From Hydrogenophaga sp. Root209 (GTDB taxonomy: Bacteria; Pseudomonadota; Gammaproteobacteria; Burkholderiales; Burkholderiaceae_C): a stretch of 64,000 nucleotides of DNA. Made by a program: the position numbers and the translations under genes. Shown here one piece after another: positions 1-8,000 of this stretch. The number at the start of each line of letters is the position of its first letter. The stretch's first letter is position 1. The stretch spans positions 141,204 through 205,203 of the forward strand of contig NZ_LMIE01000001.1 in assembly GCF_001428625.1 (NCBI RefSeq), written 5' to 3'. The notes under the pieces are model-generated. The model saw nothing but the letters and a program-made list of their open reading frames with translations, searched no databases and was not told the DNA's origin.

Positions 1-288
1 ACCCGGCCGGCAAGCACCATCAAGGGCAATGCCGACAAGGGACGTGCGCGCTGGGCCACCTGCGCCGCCTGCCACGGCGCCGAAGGCCGGGGCATCGCCG
101 CGACCAACGCGCCGCGGCTGCAAGGCATGAACGACTGGTACATGGCCACGCAGCTGAAGAACTTCCGTGACGGCGTGCGCGGTGCGCACCCGCAGGACAT
201 CTACGGCGCCCAGATGGGGCTGGTCTCGGGAATGCTCAGGGACGACGCCGCGGTCGGCGACATCCTCGCCTACATCAACACGCGTTGA
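1..288 (+). CDS. coxM: Cytochrome c oxidase subunit II, C-terminal cytochrome c domain (partial, 5' end outside window)
   Basis: The reading frame is open from base 1 to a TGA at 286-288 and encodes about 95 residues. A CAACH haem c motif lies at bases 61-75, followed by a monohaem cytochrome c fold with a proline/leucine segment and a late methionine (QMGLVSGM) that could be the axial ligand. This kind of domain ends the subunit II of CoxMNOP-type oxidases, where it accepts electrons before CuA. It lies 20 bp upstream of the subunit I gene, so it belongs to the same operon. The CuA domain would be outside the window, so a free-standing c-type cytochrome cannot be excluded. Confidence 0.65.
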   Translation, partial: TRPASTIKGNADKGRARWATCAACHGAEGRGIAATNAPRLQGMNDWYMATQLKNFRDGVRGAHPQDIYGAQMGLVSGMLRDDAAVGDILAYINTR

Positions 289-308
289 AACCACACCGGG
301 GAGGCTGA

Positions 309-2108
309 ATGAGCACTCATGTCGCGCACGACGAAACGGAAGTCGCTCCGCCGGCGGAAGTGGCAGAGGCCCACCTCTACCACCCCAAGACCTTCATCGG
401 CAAGTACATCTGGAGCCAGGACGCCAAGGTCATCGCGATCCAGTACGCGCTGACGGCGATGGCCATCGGCCTGGTGGCGCTGGTGTTCTCCTGGCTCATG
501 CGATTGCAGCTGGGCTTTCCGGGCCAAGTCTCGTTCATCGATCCGGCCGTCTACCTGCAGTTGGTGAGCATGCACGGGATGATCATGGTGATCTACCTGC
601 TGACGGCGCTGTTCCTGGGAGGCTTCGGCAACTACCTGATCCCGCTGATGGTGGGCGCGCGCGACATGGTGTTCCCCTACGTCAACATGCTCAGCTACTG
701 GATCTACCTGGCGGCCGTGCTGATCCTGGTGGCCAGCTTTTTCGTGCCGGGCGGGCCCACCGGTGCCGGATGGACGCTCTATCCGCCGCAGGCCATCCTG
801 GACGGCACGCCGGGCGCCAACTGGGGCATCCTGCTGATGCTGATCTCGCTGGGCGTGTTCGTCATCGGATTCACCATGGGTGGCCTCAACTACGTGGTGA
901 CCGTGCTGCAGGCGCGCACCCGAGGCATGACCCTGATGCGGATGCCGCTGACGGTGTGGGGCATCTTCATGGCCACGATCATGGCGCTGCTGGCCTTTCC
1001 GGCGCTGTTCGTGAGCGCCATCATGATGTTCCTCGACCAGACGCTGGGAACCAGCTTCTTCATGCCGGCGCTGGTCTCCAAGGGACAGCAGTTGGGCCAC
1101 ACCGGTGGCAGCCCGCTGCTGTTCCAGCACCTGTTCTGGTTCTTCGGCCACCCCGAGGTCTACATCGTGGCGCTGCCGGCCTTCGGCATCGTGTCGGACC
1201 TCATCAGCGTGCACTCGCGCAAGAGCATCTTCGGCTACCGCATGATGGTGTGGGCGATCCTGATCATCGGCGGCCTGAGCTTCATCGTGTGGGCGCACCA
1301 CATGTACGTGAGCGGCATGAACCCGTACTTCGGCTTCTTCTTCGCCACCACCACCCTGATCATCGCGGTGCCCACGGCGATCAAGGTCTACAACTGGGTG
1401 CTGACCCTGTGGAAGGGCAACATCCGCCTGAACGTGCCGATGCTGTTCGCCATCGCCTTCATCTTCACCTTCGTCAACGGCGGCCTGACGGGGCTGTTCC
1501 TCGGCAACGTGGTGGTCGACCTGCCGCTGTCGGACACCATGTTCGTCGTGGCCCACTTCCACATGGTGATGGGCATCGCGCCGGTGCTGGTGGTGTTCGG
1601 CGCCATCTATCACTGGTACCCCAAGATCACAGGCCGCATGCTCGACGACACCATGGGCAAGCTGCACTTCTGGGTGACCTTCGTCGGCACCTACGCCATC
1701 TTCTATCCCATGCACTACCTGGGCTTCATGGGGATCCCGCGGCGGTACTACGGCTTCGGCGGCACCAACTTCATCCCGGACTCGGCGCACCTGCTCAATG
1801 CCTGGATCTCCCTGGCGGCCTTCGTGGTCGGCGCGGCGCAACTAATCTTTCTCTACAACCTGGCGCACAGCTACTTCAAGGGCAAACTCGCGGGCGGCAA
1901 CCCATGGCAGGCCACCAGCCTGGAATGGATGACGCCCGAGACACCGCCCGCCCATGGCAACTTCGGCAAGGAGCTGCCGACGGTGCACCGCTGGGCCTAC
2001 GACTACGGCGTTGCAGGCCTGAAGACCGACTACATCCCGCAGAACGTGCCGCCCTCGGAAGTGGCGGCCGAAGCGTGGGCCAGGAACGACCCGCCGGCTG
2101 GCGCCTGA
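309..2108 (+). CDS. coxN: Cytochrome c oxidase subunit I (CoxN type)
   Basis: This is the 599-residue catalytic subunit of an aa3-type haem-copper oxidase, which reduces O2 to water and pumps protons in the inner membrane. All expected ligands are visible: the low-spin haem His89 (SMHGM), the CuB His281 in FFGHPEVY with Tyr285, the His330-His331 pair in WAHHMY, and His416/His418 in VAHFH. The D-channel Asp119 (GARDM), Glu283 and K-channel Lys359 (PTAIKVY) indicate an A1-type pump. A GGGAGG ribosome binding site precedes the ATG. Gene order (cyt c domain, I, III, III, IV) matches the alternative oxidase CoxMNOP described in Bradyrhizobium rather than the standard ctaCDE order with assembly gene ctaG. 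Confidence 0.93.
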   Translation: MSTHVAHDETEVAPPAEVAEAHLYHPKTFIGKYIWSQDAKVIAIQYALTAMAIGLVALVFSWLMRLQLGFPGQVSFIDPAVYLQLVSMHGMIMVIYLLTALFLGGFGNYLIPLMVGARDMVFPYVNMLSYWIYLAAVLILVASFFVPGGPTGAGWTLYPPQAILDGTPGANWGILLMLISLGVFVIGFTMGGLNYVVTVLQARTRGMTLMRMPLTVWGIFMATIMALLAFPALFVSAIMMFLDQTLGTSFFMPALVSKGQQLGHTGGSPLLFQHLFWFFGHPEVYIVALPAFGIVSDLISVHSRKSIFGYRMMVWAILIIGGLSFIVWAHHMYVSGMNPYFGFFFATTTLIIAVPTAIKVYNWVLTLWKGNIRLNVPMLFAIAFIFTFVNGGLTGLFLGNVVVDLPLSDTMFVVAHFHMVMGIAPVLVVFGAIYHWYPKITGRMLDDTMGKLHFWVTFVGTYAIFYPMHYLGFMGIPRRYYGFGGTNFIPDSAHLLNAWISLAAFVVGAAQLIFLYNLAHSYFKGKLAGGNPWQATSLEWMTPETPPAHGNFGKELPTVHRWAYDYGVAGLKTDYIPQNVPPSEVAAEAWARNDPPAGA

Positions 2109-2112
2109 TGCC

Positions 2113-2808
2113 ATGACCATCGGCCTGATCTTTCTATCGCTGCTGGTGGCCGTCATCGTGGGGTGGCTGATGCGGCAGACCCTGGTGGAGCCCTGGCGCG
2201 CCGAGGTGGTGGTGCCCGAGGTGCGCGTGGGCCTGGCGGCCATGCCCACGACCAAGGTGGCGCTGTGGGTCTTCCTCGGCGTGGCCAGTTCCCTGTTCGT
2301 GCTGTTCGTCAGCGCCTACGTCATGCGGCTGGACCTGGCCGACTGGAGTCCCATTCCGCGGCCGCGCCTCCTGCTGCTCAACACCGTCTTCCTGATGGGG
2401 GCCAGCCTGGCCATGGAATGGACCGTGTACTCCGCGCGCCGTGCCGATGCCGGCAACGTGCGCCGCGGCCTGGCCGCCAGCGGCCTGCTGACCTTCGCCT
2501 TTCTGGCCGGTCAGCTCTACGTGTGGAAGCAGTACCACGACGCAGGCCTCCTCCTCTCCAGCAGCGCGGCCACCGCCTTCTTCTACCTGTTCACGGCGGT
2601 GCACGGACTACATGTGCTGGGCGGGCTGGTGGCCTGGGCGCGGGCCTCGCTGCGGGTCTGGCGCGGGGCCGACGCCGCGCGCATGCGACTGGCGTGCGAA
2701 CTGTGCGCCACCTATTGGCACTACCTGCTGGCGGTGTGGGTGCTGTTGTACGCACTGCTGGTGTCGGAAGACCTGGGGTTGGCGATCTGTTCCGCCACGC
2801 CCCTCTGA
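2113..2808 (+). CDS. coxO: Cytochrome c oxidase subunit III, first copy (CoxO type)
   Basis: This 231-residue membrane protein has the COX3 fold, with hydrophobic segments near residues 5-16, 47-70, 85-105, 115-135, 150-175 and 195-220. The signature around VHGLHVLGG (near residue 163) and the final YWHYLLAVWV segment are typical of subunit III. The gene starts 4 bp after the stop of coxN, so the two are translationally close. It is paired with a second, distinct subunit III gene just downstream, as in coxOP operons. Subunit III stabilises the catalytic core and proton uptake. The individual role of two different copies is not settled by sequence. Confidence 0.85.
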   Translation: MTIGLIFLSLLVAVIVGWLMRQTLVEPWRAEVVVPEVRVGLAAMPTTKVALWVFLGVASSLFVLFVSAYVMRLDLADWSPIPRPRLLLLNTVFLMGASLAMEWTVYSARRADAGNVRRGLAASGLLTFAFLAGQLYVWKQYHDAGLLLSSSAATAFFYLFTAVHGLHVLGGLVAWARASLRVWRGADAARMRLACELCATYWHYLLAVWVLLYALLVSEDLGLAICSATPL

Positions 2809-2821
2809 CAGGAGCTGAGCC

Positions 2822-3526
2822 ATGGCGAACGAAGCGACGTTGGGGACAGGCGAAGGCTGGCGCGGCGCCGTGCGTGACGTCGCCTCGGACCAGCGCGCCT
2901 TCAAGGGCGTGCCCTGGGGCAAGCCGATGATGTGGATCTTCCTGCTTTCGGACACCTTCATCTTCGGCAGCTTCCTGATCGCGTACATGTCGGCGCGCAT
3001 GGCGACCGTCACGCCCTGGCCCAACACGAGCGAGGTGTTCTCGCTCATGATGTTCGGCAAGAACGTGCCCCTGCTGCTGATCGCCATCATGACCTTCGTG
3101 TTGATCTCCAGCAGCGGCACGATGGCGCTCGCGGTCAACTACGGCTATCGGCGCAACCGCCGCACGACCTTCTGGCTGCTGGTGGCCACCGCGGCGCTCG
3201 GGGCCACCTTCGTCGGCATGCAGGCCTTCGAGTGGTACAAGCTCATCTCCGAAGGCGTGCGGCCCTGGGGCAACCCTTGGGGCGCGGCGCAGTTCGGCGC
3301 CTCCTTCTTCATGATCACGGGCTTCCACGGAACGCACGTGAGCATCGGCGTGATCTTCCTGGTCATCGTCGCCGCCAAGGTGGCGCGCGGCGACCTTGAC
3401 CACGAGCGGCCCGGCTTCCTCACCCACCGCAAGGGCAACTACGAGATCGTGGAGATCATGGGCCTGTACTGGCACTTCGTGGACCTGGTGTGGGTCTTCA
3501 TCTTCGCGTTCTTCTACCTCTGGTAG
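2822..3526 (+). CDS. coxP: Cytochrome c oxidase subunit III, second copy (CoxP type)
   Basis: This 234-residue COX3-family membrane protein retains the classical subunit III motifs better than the preceding gene. It has FLLSDTFIFGSF near residue 40, an EW pair in QAFEWYKL, a GFHGTHVSIGV segment and the terminal EIMGLYWHFVDLVWVFIF, which contains the conserved YWHFVD signature. The start has a good AGGAG site (CAGGAGCTGAGCC before ATG). It follows coxO by 13 bp. Its presence beside coxO supports an alternative oxidase with a split or duplicated subunit III. Confidence 0.9.
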   Translation: MANEATLGTGEGWRGAVRDVASDQRAFKGVPWGKPMMWIFLLSDTFIFGSFLIAYMSARMATVTPWPNTSEVFSLMMFGKNVPLLLIAIMTFVLISSSGTMALAVNYGYRRNRRTTFWLLVATAALGATFVGMQAFEWYKLISEGVRPWGNPWGAAQFGASFFMITGFHGTHVSIGVIFLVIVAAKVARGDLDHERPGFLTHRKGNYEIVEIMGLYWHFVDLVWVFIFAFFYLW

Positions 3527-3542
3527 GCCAAGGGAGCCTCAC

Positions 3543-3932
3543 ATGGACCACGCAGAACACGGACAGCACGCAGGGCACGGCGGCGGCTCGCAAGACCAGG
3601 GCCAGCAGCATCCCCTGGGCATCTACTTCAAGATCTGGGGCTTGCTGTTCGTGCTGAGCGCCGCCTCATACATGGTGGACTACGCCCAGGTGCAGGGTCT
3701 GTTGCGCTGGTCGCTCATCATCATCTTCATGCTGCTGAAGGCGGGGCTGATCGTGGCCGTCTTCATGCACATGGTGTGGGAGCGCCTGGCCCTTATCTAC
3801 GCCATCCTGGTGCCACCGCTGCTGCTGATCACGCTGATCGGCATCGGTGCGCTGGAGGCCGACTACACCTTCCTGTCACGCGGCGAGTTCTTCGCGCCGG
3901 TGGAGGAACTGAAGACAAGCGCCAACCATTGA
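3543..3932 (+). CDS. Cytochrome c oxidase subunit IV family protein
   Basis: This 129-residue protein has three transmembrane helices (about residues 28-48, 55-77 and 84-106) and matches the short prokaryotic subunit IV (COX4_pro) type, including KAGLIVAVFMHM. The N-terminal 20 residues are rich in histidine and glycine and could bind metal, although this is inference. The ATG at 3543 is preceded by AAGGGAG, and an in-frame upstream extension would overlap coxP, so the shorter start is preferred. It is the last oxidase gene in the operon and probably stabilises subunit I. Confidence 0.8.
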   Translation: MDHAEHGQHAGHGGGSQDQGQQHPLGIYFKIWGLLFVLSAASYMVDYAQVQGLLRWSLIIIFMLLKAGLIVAVFMHMVWERLALIYAILVPPLLLITLIGIGALEADYTFLSRGEFFAPVEELKTSANH

Positions 3933-3954
3933 AACCGTCCCAGAGGAGTTGATC

Positions 3955-4473
3955 ATGCGCAAACGCATCTACTGGCTTCTGCCCGACCTGGACAGCGCCC
4001 GCACCACGATGAACGACCTGTTGCTGGCGCGTATCGATGTGCGCCACATCCATTTCGTCGCCCGGGAGGACGCCGACATGCGCGGCCTGCACGCGGCCAA
4101 CGTGCTGCAGACATCCGACGTGGTGCGCTCGGCCGAGATAGGCCTGATCGTCGGCGCGGGCCTCGGCGGGCTGCTGGGGGCGCTGGTGGCCGTGCTCTAT
4201 CCCATCGCGAGCGACGGGACGCAGTGGGGAATCGTCGCCCCCGGGCTGGCCATCTTCGGCGCGCTGTTCGGCACCTGGACTTCCTCCATGATCGGGATCT
4301 CCACGCCCAGCAAGCGCCTGCAGCGCTTCGCCGCCCAGATCGAGCGCGGCCGGTTGCTGCTGATGGTGGACGTGCCCATGTGGCGGGTCGAGGCCATCGA
4401 AAAGCGGCTGCAGGAATTGCATCCCGAGGCGTATTTGGAGGGGACGGAGCCGGACATCCCCGCGTTTCCCTGA
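3955..4473 (+). CDS. Membrane protein with central glycine-rich hairpin, unknown function
   Basis: This protein is 172 residues from the ATG at 3955, which has GAGGAG at 3943-3948 upstream; a TTG six bases earlier is also in frame but less likely. The N-terminal half resembles the soluble fold of DUF1269-like proteins. It is followed by a glycine-rich segment (GLIVGAGLGGLLGAL) and a second hydrophobic stretch (GLAIFGALFGTW) that together look like a glycine-zipper membrane hairpin. A soluble tail follows. It sits 22 bp behind the oxidase operon and is probably co-transcribed. Its function is not known; a link to oxidase or stress physiology is only positional. Confidence 0.6.
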   Translation: MRKRIYWLLPDLDSARTTMNDLLLARIDVRHIHFVAREDADMRGLHAANVLQTSDVVRSAEIGLIVGAGLGGLLGALVAVLYPIASDGTQWGIVAPGLAIFGALFGTWTSSMIGISTPSKRLQRFAAQIERGRLLLMVDVPMWRVEAIEKRLQELHPEAYLEGTEPDIPAFP

Positions 4474-4730
4474 GCGGGCTGCCACGGCCGGGCGCGCCGC
4501 AGTGCCGGCACGGCCAGGAGTAAGCACGTCCTCTCCAGCGGTCGCGGCTGCCTTCATGTGCTCTGGAGCGGGTTCGACCGACAGCGTTGCGGCGGTGCGA
4601 GCAGGACCGAGGCGGTCGCTTCAGGGTCGGAAGCTGTCAACCACGCGTCGATGGTGAGCGTCTCAGTCCAGTCTTGAACGGCCCTCCAGCCACCCAACGC
4701 AACCTGCGATCCCGACCCGACCACAGCCAA
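4474..4730. other. Intergenic region without recognisable gene
   Basis: Together with the terminator at its right end this separates the oxidase operon from the leftward aldehyde dehydrogenase gene by 326 bp. Short frames exist on both strands but none has a convincing ribosome binding site or recognisable product. No repeat of the two families found elsewhere in the window occurs here. Confidence 0.5.
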
Positions 4731-4766
4731 GCAGAACAAAGGCCCTGGAAGCACCGCCTCCAGGCC
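4731..4766 (-). terminator. Probable Rho-independent terminator of the aldehyde dehydrogenase gene
   Basis: Read on the minus strand, GGCCTGGA and TCCAGGGCC form an 8-bp stem with one bulged G, followed by TTTGTTCT. It lies 34-69 bp beyond the stop codon of the leftward gene, in the right orientation. Confidence 0.6.
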
Positions 4767-4799
4767 TTCTCCCTTCTTCCCCTCCTCACCAACCGGAAA

Positions 4800-6254
4800 T
4801 CAGAACGGGTAGTGCCGCGGCGTCGTCTGCAAGGTGATCCAACGCAACTCGGTGAACTCGGCAATGCCGGCCTTGCCGCCGAAGCGACCGATGCCGCTGC
4901 CCTTCACGCCGCCAAACGGCATCTGTGCTTCATCGTGCACGGTCGGGCCGTTCACGTGGCAAATGCCACTGTCGATCTTGCGGGCCACGTTGAAGGCGCG
5001 CGCGATGTCGCCGCCGAACACGGCGGCCGAGAGGCCGTACTCGTTGTCGTTGGCGCAGGCTATCGCTTCTTCCACACCGTTCACGCGCACCACACATTTC
5101 ACCGGGCCGAAGGTTTCCTCGTGGTAGATGCGCATGGCGGGGGTCACATGGTCGAGCACGGTGGCGGGCATGAGCGTGGTGTCGGCCTTGCCGCCACACG
5201 CGAGCTTGGCGCCTTTGGCCAATGCGTCGTCGATCAGCTCGTTGCAGTGGTGCACCGTGTTCATGCCGATCACCGAACCCAGCACCACCGGCTCGGGCTT
5301 GCGCGGATCGCCCAGCGGCAACGCCTTGGCCTTGTCGGTGAACTTCTTCACGAAGGCGTCCGCGATCTTCTGGTCCACGATGATGCGCTCGGTGCTCATG
5401 CAGATCTGGCCGCTGTTGGCAAACGCGCCGAAGGCCGCGCCGTTGACCGCGTCGTCGAGGTTGGCGTCGTCCAGGATCACCAGCGGTGCCTTGCCGCCCA
5501 ACTCCAGCACCACGGGCTTGAGGTACTTGGCGCAGGTCATGGCGATGATCCTGCCGATCTTGGTGGAGCCGGTGAAGTTCACGCGGCGCACGGCCGGATG
5601 GGCCACCATGGCTTCGACCACGGCGCCCGCATCGGCCGGCGCGTTGGTGATGTAGTTCACCACGCCCGGCGGGAAGCCCGCTTCCTGAAACGCTTCGATG
5701 ATCAACTGGTGGGTGCGCGGGCAGTTCTCGCTGCCCTTCAGGACCACGGTGTTGCCACAGGCCAGCGGCACACAGATGGCGCGCACGGCCAGGATGACGG
5801 GTGCGTTCCACGGCGCGATGCCCAACACCACACCGGCCGGCTGGCGCACGCCCATGGCAAGCGACCCGGGCACGTCAGACGGAATCACTTCGCCGGCCAC
5901 CTGCGTGGTGAGCGCGGCGGCTTCGCGGATCATGCCGGCGGCCAGCATCACGTTGAAGCCGCCCCACATGCCGGTGGCGCCGGTCTCGGCCGACACGGCT
6001 TCGACGAACGCGGGCGTCTTGGCTTCCAGTGCGTCGGCGGCTTTGAGCAGCAGCGCGCGGCGCAGGCTGGGCCCCGTTTCGCTCCAGGTCTTGAAGGCTT
6101 CGGCGGCGGCTTCCACCGCCATCACCGCGTCGGCCGGCGACGCGGCGGGCGCGCGCGTGGCCACGCTGCCGTCTAGAGGGTTGCGGCGTTCGAAGGTGGC
6201 GCCTTTTTCGGCGGTGACTTTGAGGCCGTTGATGAGCATGGACATGTCGGACAT
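4800..6254 (-). CDS. NAD-dependent aromatic aldehyde dehydrogenase (salicylaldehyde/vanillin dehydrogenase type)
   Basis: This 484-residue cytosolic ALDH-superfamily enzyme oxidises aldehydes to acids with NAD(P). The catalytic cysteine is Cys285 (SGQICMST), the general base is Glu251 (LELGGK), and the coenzyme motif FTGSTKIGR precedes it. The overall pattern, including TGMWGGFNV, resembles salicylaldehyde, vanillin and benzaldehyde dehydrogenases. The ATG at 6254 has AAGGAG upstream; a longer in-frame extension would run into the adjacent repeat. It faces the same way as a Liv-type ABC importer and an AraC regulator, which suggests uptake and oxidation of an aromatic compound. The exact substrate is not determined by the sequence. 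Confidence 0.82.
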   Translation of the reverse strand: MSDMSMLINGLKVTAEKGATFERRNPLDGSVATRAPAASPADAVMAVEAAAEAFKTWSETGPSLRRALLLKAADALEAKTPAFVEAVSAETGATGMWGGFNVMLAAGMIREAAALTTQVAGEVIPSDVPGSLAMGVRQPAGVVLGIAPWNAPVILAVRAICVPLACGNTVVLKGSENCPRTHQLIIEAFQEAGFPPGVVNYITNAPADAGAVVEAMVAHPAVRRVNFTGSTKIGRIIAMTCAKYLKPVVLELGGKAPLVILDDANLDDAVNGAAFGAFANSGQICMSTERIIVDQKIADAFVKKFTDKAKALPLGDPRKPEPVVLGSVIGMNTVHHCNELIDDALAKGAKLACGGKADTTLMPATVLDHVTPAMRIYHEETFGPVKCVVRVNGVEEAIACANDNEYGLSAAVFGGDIARAFNVARKIDSGICHVNGPTVHDEAQMPFGGVKGSGIGRFGGKAGIAEFTELRWITLQTTPRHYPF

Positions 6255-6307
6255 GGGGTTCTCCTTTGAAATCAAAAACGAAACCGTTTGGACTGAGCAA
6301 GTTCCCT

Positions 6308-6375
6308 TTCGGGCTGAGCCTGTCGAAGCCTTCACACCACCGTGTGGGTGAGCCCTTCGACAGGCTCAGGGCGAA
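6308..6375. repeat. REP-like palindromic element, copy A
   Basis: Two 21-nt arms (6308-6328 and 6355-6375) are inverted repeats matching at 19 of 21 positions, with the core GAGCCTGTCGAAG and its complement. An inner CACAC/GTGTG pairing tightens the loop. The element lies between the livF stop and the aldehyde dehydrogenase start. A second copy in opposite orientation lies at 9945-10012. Confidence 0.85.
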
Positions 6376-6390
6376 CGGGGTAGGCAGGTA

Positions 6391-7209
6391 TCAAGGGGTC
6401 ATTGCCACGGCCTTGCGGCGCTGCACGGCATCGGCCGCGCTGGTGGTGCCGGTGGCGGGGTCCTTGTCGGCGCCAAGGTAGGCCTCGCGAATCACGGTGG
6501 AGCGCGCGAGCAGCTTGGCCGGACCGCTGGCCACCAGCGTGCCGCGCTCCATCACGTAGCCCCGGTCGGCCACGGCCAGCGCCTTCTTCACGTTCTGCTC
6601 CACCATCAGCACGGTGGTGCCGGCATCGGCAATGCGGCGCACGATGGTGAGCAATTCATCCACCATCTTGGGCGCGAGACCGAGCGAGGGTTCGTCGAGC
6701 ATGAGCAGGCGCGGCGCGCACATCATGGCGCGCGCGACAGCCACCATCTGCTGCTCGCCACCGCTCATGGTGCCGGCCAGTTGCGTGGCGCGCTCCTTGA
6801 GCTTGGGAAAGTCCACGAAGGCCCGGGCCAGGCGCTCGGCGCGCAAGGCCTTGGGCACGAGCCAGCCGCCGAGTTCGAGGTTTTCCGCCACGGTGAGTTG
6901 CGGGAACAACTGGCGTCCTTCGGGCACCAGGGCCACACCGGCCTGCACGATCTCGTGCGTCTTCTCGGGCATCTCGGTGCCGTCGAGCAGCACCGAGCCG
7001 CCGCGCGGGATCAGCCCGTTGAGCGCCTTGAGCAGCGTGGTCTTGCCGGCACCGTTGGGGCCGAGCACCACGGTGAGACCGGGCTGGATGTCGAGCTTGA
7101 GGTCGCGCAGCACGAGGAAGGCGCCGTAGCCGGCCGAGAGGCCGTCGACCTTGAGGCGAGCGCGCGCGCCGCCACCGAGCTCGAAGGGGGTTGGGCGGTA
7201 CCACATCAT
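6391..7209 (-). CDS. livF: ABC transporter ATP-binding protein, LivF type
   Basis: This 272-residue ATPase belongs to the HAAT (branched-chain amino acid/amide/aromatic acid) family. It has Walker A GPNGAGKTT, Q-loop region LVPEGRQLFPQL, signature MSGGEQQ and Walker B LLMLDEPSLGL. The ATG at 7209 overlaps the livG stop (ATGA), indicating translational coupling. Compared with E. coli LivF (about 237 residues) it has a short N-terminal extension and a roughly 20-residue C-terminal tail. It pairs with livG to energise import through LivH/LivM. Given the neighbouring aldehyde dehydrogenase the cargo may be an aromatic acid rather than an amino acid. Confidence 0.88.
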   Translation of the reverse strand: MMWYRPTPFELGGGARARLKVDGLSAGYGAFLVLRDLKLDIQPGLTVVLGPNGAGKTTLLKALNGLIPRGGSVLLDGTEMPEKTHEIVQAGVALVPEGRQLFPQLTVAENLELGGWLVPKALRAERLARAFVDFPKLKERATQLAGTMSGGEQQMVAVARAMMCAPRLLMLDEPSLGLAPKMVDELLTIVRRIADAGTTVLMVEQNVKKALAVADRGYVMERGTLVASGPAKLLARSTVIREAYLGADKDPATGTTSAADAVQRRKAVAMTP

Positions 7210-8000
7210 GCGGTGGCCTCCTCTGTCTCGTTCATCTCGTCGCCCAGGTAGGCCTCGATCACCTCGGCGTTGCGCACCACCTCGGCGGGTGTGCCGTCGG
7301 CAATCTTCCTGCCCTGGTGCAGCACGATCACGCGCTCCACATGGCGCAGCAGTGTGGTCACGGCATGTTCGATCCAGACCACGGTGAGGTCGAGCTCGTC
7401 GCGCAGGCGGCGGATCAGTCGCGCCATCTCCTCCACCTCGTTTTCGGTCAGGCCGGCGGCCACTTCGTCGAGCAGCAGCATGCGCGGGCGCGTGGCCAGC
7501 GCCATGCCGATTTCGAGCAGGCGCTGCTGTGAAGGCGTGATGGCCGCGGCCGGCAGATCGGCCTGGGCACTCAGGCCGATCAAGCCCAGGATGCTCTCGG
7601 GCGTGCGCAGCACCCAGGGCACGGTCGACTCTTCGCCCCACCAGATGTACTTGCGCGGCCGGCGGCCGGCGAACTTGAGGCCGAAGGCAATGTTGTCGCG
7701 CACCCGCATGTCGGCAAAGGTGCGCGGGGTCTGGAAGGTGCGCGCCAGCCCGTTGGCGGCAAAGCGGTGCGGCCCTTGGCCACTGAGCTCGCGCCCCTGC
7801 ATCAGCAGCTTGCCGCTGGTGGCCTGGGTGACACCCGAGATGGCGTTGAAAAAGGTGGTCTTGCCCGCGCCGTTGGGGCCGATGATGCCGACGAGTTCGC
7901 CGGGCATGAAACGCGCGCTGACCGCGTCCACCGCGGTGAGGCCGCCGAAGCGCACGGTGATGTCGCGGGCGTCCAGGAGGGGTTCGCGTTCAGAAGACAT
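7206..8000 (-). CDS. livG: ABC transporter ATP-binding protein, LivG type
   Basis: This 264-residue HAAT-family ATPase has Walker A GPNGAGKTT near residue 40, the LivG-type insertion after the Q-loop (ARTFQTPRTF), signature-region residues TPSQQRLLEIG in place of the usual LSGGQ (a LivG-like degenerate form), and Walker B MLLLDEVAAGL. The ATG at 8000 is preferred over a GTG three bases upstream. Its first codons overlap the end of livM by 11 bp. It forms the heterodimeric ATPase with the livF product. Confidence 0.87.
   Translation of the reverse strand: MSSEREPLLDARDITVRFGGLTAVDAVSARFMPGELVGIIGPNGAGKTTFFNAISGVTQATSGKLLMQGRELSGQGPHRFAANGLARTFQTPRTFADMRVRDNIAFGLKFAGRRPRKYIWWGEESTVPWVLRTPESILGLIGLSAQADLPAAAITPSQQRLLEIGMALATRPRMLLLDEVAAGLTENEVEEMARLIRRLRDELDLTVVWIEHAVTTLLRHVERVIVLHQGRKIADGTPAEVVRNAEVIEAYLGDEMNETEEATA

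Noticed and set aside
270-1841. A 523-codon histidine-rich frame on the minus strand opposite coxN
   Set aside because: Mirror frame of the oxidase gene; no ribosome binding site and no recognisable domain.
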